Shown: piece after piece, positions 55,540 through 64,000 of the stretch
Layout: every line of letters begins with the position of its first letter
Position numbering within the stretch: position 1 is the first letter of the stretch
Assembly: GCF_958979055.1 (NCBI RefSeq)
Contig: NC_084887.1
Coordinates: 24,673,044-24,737,043, forward strand
Reading direction: 5' to 3'
From: Alnus glutinosa
Taxonomy: Eukaryota; Streptophyta; Magnoliopsida; Fagales; Betulaceae
DNA: 64,000 nucleotides
Translations under genes and position numbers: made by a program
The notes under the pieces: generated by a model
Seen by the model: only the letters and a program-made list of their open reading frames with translations
The model's database searches: none
What the model was told of the DNA's origin: nothing

Positions 55540-58315
55540 TTGGCCTCAATGGCTCATGACAGGACTTGAAATTATGGCCAATCAACCCACAATTCCCACA
55601 TCTAACATCATACCCTTGCTTTGTAACTTATACGGGTGTTGAGGCTCATCCGCATCTCTTCTCCTAGCTTCTTTAGGGTGTCCAGGTTGAGTTCTCACCA
55701 ATGGTGGTAGAATGGTGTCAACAGTAACTTATGGCCATTCATCAGACTCAAGCATTGAATGAATTGAAAAAGCGTATGATTTCTTGTACGTATCATACCG
55801 ATAGCACGCATGCAAAAAGTCTTCTGGATTACGCCGGTCAGTGTAAATGGCAGCACATGCATGAGGACACGGAATCCCATTAAGCTGCCATCTACCACAA
55901 CTACATGTCATGTTGGTAAGATTAACCATCCTTCTTGAACCGTAGCAGTTGTCTAGCTATCTCAAACGCTGCCCCATCTCGCCATTCACAAATGTAGTTT
56001 CTCTGTAGATCTTTAGACCTTTCTAGCTTTTTTAGGATCTTTGGACAAATCTCATTAGTGGCTTGACTGGCTCCTTCTCTTTTAGTGTAGTACCTATTCA
56101 TCAACTGTCTCCTAATTGTCTCAACCATGGTTATAAGTGGCTTGTCTCTAACATCCTTAATCCATGAATTAAAGAATTCAGCAATGTTATTGGAGATCAT
56201 ATCAGTTTTGAAATTGGTTCCGAATGCATGCCTTGACCAACTTCTAAGATCAATTTTTTCCAAGTAATCGAAAGCTTCTTCGCTCATACCCTTAATCACA
56301 TTCAAGTGCTGTTTAAAATCCGATTCGATAGTGGCTTTAGCTGCTCCAAACAAGTCATCTTTAAAGCTCTTCCTTTCCTCCCTTTCTGCTTACAATTGGC
56401 ATGAAGATGTCGGATACAAAACCTATGTTCAACCCCAGGGTACGTAGTATCAAATGTATCCATGAGACTCTACAAAAGAGACCAATATATCACATTAGCA
56501 TAATATCTTTTTCAAAATCATTCACTTGAAGAAAACGGTTCAAATATATCACATTTTGCCTTGACATAAATACCCATCCACGCTCTTTAATAGTGTAACA
56601 ACCCACCCTCAACGACACAATATTGTCTGCTTTTGGCTCTCCAGAATCAGACTTCCCAGGAGGTCACTCATCCTAGTACTACTCTTACAGAAGTACGCTT
56701 AATTGCAGAGTTCTTATATGTTCATGATCATCACGGCTTTAAAACGCATTGTGTCAAGAAGGGTGTGAATATACATATAAGCACATCCTTATCTCCAGGC
56801 GATGTGGGATGTCACAAATAGGGCCAAGGAAATCAATAAGAGTAGCCATAAACCATGTTCATGAGTCTCTACACTCAGATTCTACAACAGCATAAGCAAT
56901 TGGGTACATGTCATCATTCCCATCCCTGCCTACCGCACATAATAATTGTCCCCCGTATGGACCCTTCAAATGGCAACCATCCAATGCAATCATTAGCCTA
57001 CATCCAACAATCATACCTTTATTGCATGCATCCAAGTTTACAAACATCCTATGAAAATGAATGTCGTCTTTTAACAAACCACACATATTGCTCAGATTCC
57101 ATTTGTGCACAACTGCAGCAAAGTCCCGACTGTTTTGGTAGTGCTCAACCTCACTCCCATACACATTCTTCATGGCAATAGTCTTGGCTCGGTTGGCAAC
57201 CCATTTTGGAACTTTAATATTGTAGTCCTTCTTAACTCGCTCTCTCAAAGCGTACACAGTCTATGTGGGATCATCTCTAAAACTCTCAAGATATTGATCT
57301 GCGATCCAATATATGTTAGCTTTTTTGTTCTCATGATTGGTGCCACAATTATGCGTAGGGATGGAGGTTTAAATTTGTAAGGCATCTCGTGTGTTTGACT
57401 GCGACACATGAATCCGCCACCCACACTTTAGTTTGCACACCGTTGTCACCCGTATTTTATCATTGTGTTGGTACACAAAATCAAACTCATTCTGAATGGC
57501 ATAATTCTTAAGGGCAGCCTTAAACATTGTTGTACCTGGAAATCGTAGCCCTTTTTTTAGATTTATTTTGCCTTTTAAATCATGTTCAATGCATTCTAGG
57601 TATCTTATCTTCTTCTTGCGCCCAAACCGAGAGGCATTCACATCGTCAGACTATGAGCATAAACTCTCCATATCCCACTCACTATCAGCGGAATCAGATG
57701 AGACAACATCCTTGTCATGTGCATTAAAGGCTGCACCAACTCCAAACCAATCCAATTTTCCCTGAATATCCTCTTTATTTTTACCTCTCGTAATTGTTGT
57801 ATAAAGATCTTCATCCTCAGCATTAGTTGTCTCATATCCACTTAATTTTTCATCCCCACTAGCTTCATAATTAGGATCGTCAGATGAGTCCTCTCCAACC
57901 CCTTCCTCCTCGCCAACACCTTTTTCAACACCAGCATCTTCTACACTTCCCTCATCCTCGACCCATTTCTCAACATTAGCATCTTCTACACCTCTCTCCT
58001 CCCCAACCCCCTTCTCAACATCAGCTGGTTGTTCGGTTGGGTCAATTAAATTAGCCACATCAGTTTCGTGTTCCACATACAAGTGCAACACTCTTCTATT
58101 CTCTGTTTGTATCCTACTAATCAAAGTGATAACATTACTATCGTTACAGATACGATGAAGTCCATTGTCTGACTACTCATCATCAAGCTTATACCAAAAA
58201 TCACTATGATTCTTGTACCCCAAGCCCTGTAGCTTTTTCCCCCCAATGCATAATCGATAAATAGGTCTTCGTAAATTTTTTCCTGGTCATATATCTCGCC
58301 TCCGACGTAGGTCAT
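55540..58315 (-). pseudogene. mudrA-type Mutator transposase pseudogene
   Basis: Domains in order down the minus strand: an acidic N-terminal region (57651-58124), the MuDR DNA-binding domain (57369-57641: FPGTTMFKAALKNYAIQNEF, KLKCGWRIHVSQS), the catalytic MULE domain (56859-57257: IALDGCHLKGPYGGQLL, AVGRDGNDDMYPIAYAVVES), a conserved segment (55922-56353: WSRHAFGTNFKTDMISNN, KPLITMVETIRRQLMNR), a SWIM zinc finger (55729-55929: CSCGRWQLNGIPCPHACAA) and a CCHC knuckle (55559-55600: CGNCGLIGHNFKSC). Damage: stops at 57651, 57369, 57261 and 56859 (the last two in place of Trp), a probable frameshift near 56360, and a Cassandra solo LTR at 56594. A GT-AG intron at 56470-56552 joins WVFMSRQN to SLMDTFD. 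Confidence 0.9.
56594..56816 (+). mobile_element. Cassandra solo LTR (223 bp) inside the transposase gene
   Basis: TGTAACAACCC...GGGATGTCACA with exact 5-bp flanks AATAG at 56589-56593 and 56817-56821. The inside carries 5S-rRNA-like words, here as the reverse complement (CATCCTAGTACTACTCT, AAGTACGCTTAATTGCAGAG). The LTR ends with a plus-strand TG and CA; the 5S-like sequence places the element in the minus orientation. It interrupts the catalytic region of the transposase after the IDFLGP-coding part. Confidence 0.9.
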
Positions 58316-59297
58316 GCGTAGATATTCGGGGTATTATCCGTGGTAAATGAGTACTCTTACCATTTTTGTGACAATATGAAAAGTTAACATTAGATGATTA
58401 GGATTCGTCCTACTTAGAACATGCTTGAATCAAGAAAAAGAAATAGAACTACCCATAAGGCATGCCAAAGGGTAAACAATATGTTTCATACTGACTAGAC
58501 GGTGCTAAAGAAAAATATCAATATCAATCCTATTATACTTTTTGTTTAAAATTTTTTCTAGGGCTTTTATTCCATGTTTCAATCCATGGCTCCAACATTA
58601 TTGTTTCTGTTATGTACTATGCACTACTGGATAGAATTCAAATTCGAATTCCCACATGTAAAGCAATAAAGCAGAAAAATACCACATGAACTTGAGATAA
58701 AAAGGGAAAAAATAACATGTTCAAATAACATTTAAGTTTGTGTCATAGGAACAACTAGAAAAGGGAACAAAAAAACATGATGATGCTTTCCATTGGGTGA
58801 CTTAATGTCAAATACATGTCCCACTTGTAATTATCCGTTTCAATGAAAAAATAATGACATGGAACAATCACCCACCTACTGTATTCAATCGGTAATGGAC
58901 CACATAGTATAGTTAATACTTTAACACATGGACCACACATATGCATAGTTAATACTTTGGCATGCAAATTCACATGCACCCTAGCCGAGAGTATAAAAGA
59001 GGGAAACTTCACTATCTTTGCTTCGGAATTCAAGGCAGGTAACAATTTGAACTTATGGTTGCAGACAAACAAAAGGGAAAACAAACCCCACAAATGGCAC
59101 ATAGAGAATAAAAAGAATCGACACGCCCAACTTTTTGGAACCCACTGTCTCCAACCTCTATTTAATCCCATTAGTGGCCGATCTAAACTCATCTATCTCC
59201 AATTTCACTCTATTTCTCATTCAAAACTAAAATTTTATGTCTTTAAAAAAAAAAAAAATTATGAGCTTGGTCAAATTAAGTTTAGATTACAGATTTA
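58316..59297. other. MULE interior between transposase start and right TIR
   Basis: Presumed 5' region of the transposase gene and transition into the right TIR. From about 59202 sequence again matches the left side beyond the retrotransposon (AAGACATAAAATTTTAGTTT in reverse complement). No additional gene is supported; frames at 58755-59298 have no domain. Confidence 0.45.
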
Positions 59298-59995
59298 AAC
59301 TCATTTATCTCCAACCCATCTAAACAGGCTAGTCAGAAGTTTCATATTCAACCGGACGATTGTAACAAAAAAAAAAGGCGAAAGAAGGAAGGTGGCTTAT
59401 CCCTGATTCTGGCGGTGCTTGAACATGATTGAAAAGTGTCAAATCTCGGCAGATGGTGAAATGGGTGGTAACCGATGTAACTCGTGAAGAAGATGGGTGG
59501 TGACTGGCATGACTCTTGAGGAAGAAATGGGTGGTGACCGGGATGACTCGTGAGGAAGATGATGAGCTGAGTGGACTGAATGACGTGACTCGTGAGGAAG
59601 GCGATGAGCTGAGGAAGAAGATGAGTTTTAGGAACCCAGGAAGGTGTGAGAGAATGGATGAGAGGTGGACGATGTAGAAAAATTGGGGTAAAACTTGGGG
59701 GAAAATTAAACCCTAGATAATTACTGTACCCAACTAATGTGAATTACTTCCTGCCATGTGTGTCCTACATGGCCATGCCCAAAACGATGTGGAAAAGCAA
59801 AAAAAATGTCTTCAAATCATTTTTTAAAAAATTACACGTGTCAATTTTTTATTGGGTATGACGTGGCTGACTAACGGAATCTGTTAACTTGTTGGATGGA
59901 AAACGGGTTCCAGTAGTGATTCGTAATTATAGTTTACCCGTAGGAAGTGCAACGTAATTTAGGCCAACTCCAGGAACCAATAGTGCAATTATCCC
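59298..59995 (-). repeat. Right terminal inverted repeat of the MULE
   Basis: Reverse-complement match of 44419-45211, from ATCTCCAACCCATCTAAAC inward to TGCAATTATCCC at the end. It contains the CCCTAGATAATTACTGTACC and CACGTGTCAATTTTTTATTG blocks. It is about 95 bp shorter than the left TIR, mainly because of fewer minisatellite units and a missing AAAAAGTTTATGGAGAGTCG-type piece. Confidence 0.85.
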
Positions 59996-61715
59996 AATAT
60001 ATATATATACAATATAAAATAAAATATAAAAGACTAGAAGAAAGGGGTGGCTGGGGTGGCCACACCCCTAAAGTAGTCCCATTGCCCTGTTTCTTCGACA
60101 GAGAGGTCATGTAATTCGATATCTCACCCCTCCTTGCAACAACTTTCACTTCTTTACTAGAGTTGCTCTTCAATGAAGAACCTAATTTAACCGGCAAACT
60201 CGCACGCTAATTCATAATTACCCACCAGAGCTTTTGGGGCAGACTCAAGGAATTAAAGAGAGAGCGAAAAAAGTGAAAGTAAATTTAATTTGGCTTTATT
60301 TCATTATGAATATTTTATGGAAGGTCAAATGTAAATATAAGAAGTCAAGAGAGCTCTGGTATGACTAAATAAATATTAAAGTGTACAACTTTTTAGTGAA
60401 ATAAGTTGTAATTAATAGTAACTTAAGACAAATCTTATAAGATGACACGTACCCTAGGCTCATTGAAGCTAGTTTTATTATTCATTTAGGTACCTCCTCA
60501 AGTTATTATTTTCCTTTTGGGATAGGCCAAATTGTACTAGGATTGTGTCTCTTGTACTGTGCTGCTAATACATTGACTCTAAGATTTGACCTCCAAGTTT
60601 TGGATTGTAGGGGTTAAGAACATCTATTTGTAGAGAGCTTAGTGTGATGAGGGTCCACACCTCGTGGCCAAACGATATTCATTGTCATAGGAGTGTTTAA
60701 GTGAGCAGTTAAAAATTATTCCACATCCACTGTCTGCCCGTCCACATGGACTGTGAATGAATTTTCAACCCTTAATTCTGAGCGAGAGCAGATGCCATAT
60801 TTGATATATGCACATATGCGAGTAGATAGCAGGATATGGGTAGGCGGAGAGGATAATATGTGCATCGATCTGCATTCGGATACATAAATACATACATACA
60901 TACATATAATTGTCTTCTAAAACTAAAACAATGTCGTTTAGGGGATGGAGTAGTTTATAAAAAAGCTTGTTTTAAAAAAAAAAAAAAAAAAAAAAATCCT
61001 TAAAAATAGAGCCCAAAATGCAAAGTGGTATACTACATGCAGTTAGTATAAAAAACCCGCCTTCACGTGTGCGGTTATGGGTGGATTCAGCAAAGTGTGA
61101 ATGCGAATCATGCATGTGATTACTAAAATTTACCATCCGCATAGTGCAGATCTGGAATAAGGGTATGAGCCGTCCCATATGGTGCACTTTAATTTACACC
61201 CCTAGGCCCAAGCTAGTCATTAAGGAGAAGACTTGTGGTATTTTAAGAGCTAGCAACAAAATCAGTTTTTGAATTTGCCGACAATAAAGTACGCGATTTC
61301 TTACTTGTTCATTAACTTATATATATATATATTAATTAAGTTTGAAAATTGTAATTCATGTTTAACTAGACGTTGTACGTGTTCAATTGGTTTCTTCCAC
61401 TGTATGTACGTTAAGTGCATGAGTTGCATATCGATCGGTTTCCAACACCAATGTCCCTCCCATAGACGGGGGAGACCCCAGGCCCCCAATACCTTCCTCC
61501 CCATCCTATGTCCTATGTGGGGACGAGTACTAGAAGAGCACCTTTAATTAGTGTAAGCACGTGTCATAATTTCCTTTAAAAAAACTACTGTAAATTTGAT
61601 ACAAGCTAGAGGTTATTACGTACATGGAGTAGTTTTAGTACCACTGAACGAACGTTTTATTGCATATGCAAGAATAATAAAAATCAAATGTGAAAAGTTA
61701 GAAAATTAATGTAAT
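59996..61715. other. Intergenic spacer 3' of the GH9 gene
   Basis: No gene, RNA gene or clear element. A poly-A run lies at 60973-60995, and (TA)n stretches at 59998-60009 and 61320-61330. Short frames have no recognisable domain. The part near 61550-61715 is the likely 3' UTR of the GH9 gene. Confidence 0.4.
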
Positions 61716-63753
61716 CTATTTAGAAAAATTAGTTGCATTGAAGTAAGCCAAGAGGCCGACGAAAGGTGAATTTATGTATGTGGTTGGCTCCGACTGGGGA
61801 ACATCATATCGAGAATCTTGGAAGGAATCGTCCTCAGCAGGTCCCCCAACAACAGCACCAGTTAACTGGTTTATGTCAGGCTTGTCGCTTTCAAAGTATT
61901 GGTCTCCGCCACGGCACCCTAGCTTCTGTGGATGAGCCTCAATCGAAGGCAACGTAGCTCCACGGTGATGTATCTTCCGGGGAAACTTTTCGCCAAATCC
62001 CACCATGTAAGACATGCCCAATGGGTTGTTTCCTAGTATATAGTCTACCTACATGAACATTATTTACACTAACATTAGGAAAATATTTTCCCTACAAACT
62101 AATCGTATACAATTATCATACTAATTAAATAGTTATTATCAAGACTCGTAAAACATATCTATAAACTCATCCTCATTTGGAACATGTCAGAATATTTTTT
62201 ATATTCTCCATATTAATTAGGCTTTTATTCTTTTTTTTTTTTTTTGTAGGTTCTTTTCTCGATCTTTCTTATTTAGTCTAGATTTTATTGTTCATCAAGC
62301 TTTAATTTCCTATAAACAGAGACCATTGCAATACAGTTATTATAATGTGAAAACTTCACTTACCACCCATGATTTTTTATCACTTTTTTAATCATAATGT
62401 CAAACTTTAAAAAATGTCAATTTATGATATTTATCTTTTAATTTTTTTTTTCAATTTCAATCATTCGTTAGAATTTTCTGTTAAATCCTGACAAAATTCT
62501 TAAAATACCCCTATTTTTTTTTTTTTTTTTTTTTTAGGAAAGAAAGAAAAAAATTTCAAGGATTTAGGTCTTGGTCATAATTTAACGAAATTTACAAAAA
62601 TACCCATACCTGAATCCTTAAAAAAATTTATAATTTTTTTTTTTAAAAAAAAACAATAGTATTTTACAAATTTTGACAGGATTTAATGAAAAATTCTTAT
62701 TTAGTCTAGATTTTATCGTCTACCAAACTTTAATTTCTTTATAGATAGAGACCATTGTAATACAGATATTATAATTCAATAGTAAAAATGTAACCCTAAC
62801 AATTTCATCTGTCTCTTTCTCTTAACATATTCAATTATATATTTCTAAAGAACAAAACCATAGTTTTTATACGTGCCAAATGGTTAATATGGTATTGAGC
62901 TTAATTTGTATACGATTGGTTAATATTGTGCATATATGGTAATATAATATTGCTCCTGCACTGCACTATTAATGTAATTAATTAGCGGAGTAATTAACTG
63001 AATAATAATCTTTTATTTGACATTCCATATATATATACGGTAGTCATGTAGTGATTGATACCTGGCCTCTGGCGACATCGATCAGCCTACTTGGGGTAGC
63101 AACAAAACTATCACATTGAACTACTTTATTGGCAACTTCCATATACTTGGCGTATACAATGAGGAGGAAAGAGCAAGCTGTTGCATGTTGCAAGTTACTT
63201 CCTCCGGGTTTGAATAGAAGCCCACCTATTAATTATAAACGAATTATAGACATGTGATCTGCTCAATGAAGCGCACAAAACATTTATATTTAACGTTTGA
63301 AACGAACAGAAAATATATATATTAATAAGGTTGATACATAAAGAAATTTACCTGGAGAGTAACTGACTGATTTGGTAGGTGATTCGGGTAATATAGAGCA
63401 TACAAACTTGTCCGCGTTGAGAATATAAGGACCAGCAGCATTAGAGGAGTCATTCATCATCCACTGCCAGCACATGCAGGGAAAGAAAATTAGAGATCTG
63501 AGCAGAAGAATGGTGAGAAACAAAGGTAATTATATAAAACTAATTAATTAACCTTGGAAGCAAGAACGTTAATGCCAGCATGCTTCGCATCCCATCCAAA
63601 TTCAGCAAAGCTAGCACCAACAAATGTGTTACCATTTATATTTCTTACAACAATGGGTTCCAAACTGTTTATGTTCTCTCTTAGATAATTCCAGTAGTAA
63701 CCATCCTCGTTTGTTGCCTTGTATAGCCATGCTGCTCCCCACAGCAATTCATC
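61716..63753 (-). CDS. GH9 endo-beta-1,4-glucanase (plant cellulase), C-terminal four exons
   Basis: Exons (minus, 5' to 3'): 63553-63753, 63352-63463, 63062-63225, 61716-62048, all with GT-AG junctions; the 5' part lies beyond the window. GH9 enzymes cleave beta-1,4-glucan in cell walls. Visible motifs: [76 protein letters not shown], the HHRGA histidine, and [16 protein letters not shown] with the catalytic Glu. In this last motif the usual aromatic residue (DDYQQ-type) is Val. It ends NATNFSK without a carbohydrate-binding module. The aspartates of the DAGD motif would be upstream of the window. Intron 62049-63061 contains a fold-back repeat. Confidence 0.92.
62270..62785. repeat. Duplication and fold-back in the last GH9 intron
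   Basis: TAGTCTAGATTTTATTGTTC ... AGAGACCATTGCAATACAG (62275-62337) is repeated as TAGTCTAGATTTTATCGTCT ... AGAGACCATTGTAATACAG (62702-62763). Between them inverted arms (TTAAATCCTGACAAAATTC and its near complement) surround T/A-rich sequence at about 62480-62695. The arrangement resembles a fold-back insertion with flanking duplication, but is longer than any known target duplication. Confidence 0.6.
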
Positions 63754-64000
63754 CTGCAAGACATATGGTGACACAAAACTCTTTCATATATACCCATTGA
63801 ATTTTAATTAATTTCAATCTATCTAGCACGTAGGTGCATGTGTAAGAAGAAAGAAAAACTTTTCAAAGCCCCTTACCGCACTCTATGTTGAATCTATATG
63901 ATCTAAAATAGAAGAATTATTTCGGACACCGCGATTTATACAGACCCTCAACCTTAAAATCTAAACCCTAAATCTAACTATTGATATTTAAAGTTGTTCA

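Overview
This is plant nuclear DNA, from a core eudicot (possibly Fagales; that guess is weak). The window is AT-rich. It holds a few intron-containing or secreted-protein genes of plant type in a large amount of nested transposable-element sequence. No prokaryotic operon, CRISPR, phage or organelle feature was seen.

Host genes. (1) A cluster of four small intronless genes encodes secreted pectin-methylesterase-inhibitor (PMEI / invertase-inhibitor) proteins: three on the minus strand (10684-11298, 27683-28279, 31060-31674) and a more diverged one on the plus strand (38193-38792). The first two lie in copies of one duplicated segment (about 10250-12351 plus 19886-20250, and about 27300-29990). 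(2) A six-exon minus-strand gene (40338-43803) gives a clean 171-residue membrane protein once spliced; its N-terminus looks like the Jagunal family of ER proteins. (3) The last four exons of a minus-strand GH9 endo-beta-1,4-glucanase (61716-63753) run off the right edge. PMEIs and GH9 enzymes both act on the cell wall, but nothing here shows co-regulation.

Mobile DNA, left to right. 1-10.2 kb: MITEs, small Mutator-like elements, a LINE tail, a threefold 296-bp tandem repeat, and a nest in which a copia pol fragment is split by a Cassandra-type TRIM, which is itself split by a 2.9-kb solo LTR. 12.35-19.9 kb: a TE block inserted into PMEI unit A, with unit B giving the empty site. 20.3-22.6 kb: a hAT-like element at the tail of a dead Harbinger-associated Myb/NAM-type gene. 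23.3-26.2 kb: a second 2.9-kb solo LTR of the same family as the first, in the opposite orientation. 29-37.3 kb: LINE fragments (one with a 15-bp target duplication), a tRNA-type SINE inside a Mutator remnant, and an orphan copy of a PMEI promoter region.

Main discovery: 44419-59995 is a single Mutator-like transposon with terminal inverted repeats of about 0.7-0.8 kb. It carries a mudrA-type transposase pseudogene and a GRF-zinc-finger reading frame. It has been invaded by an LTR retrotransposon (in its left TIR), a 5.85-kb CACTA element with a perfect 17-bp TIR and 3-bp target duplication (itself containing another Mutator element with a perfect 9-bp target duplication), and a Cassandra solo LTR with a 5-bp target duplication inside the transposase gene. 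The order of insertions can be read directly from the sequence.
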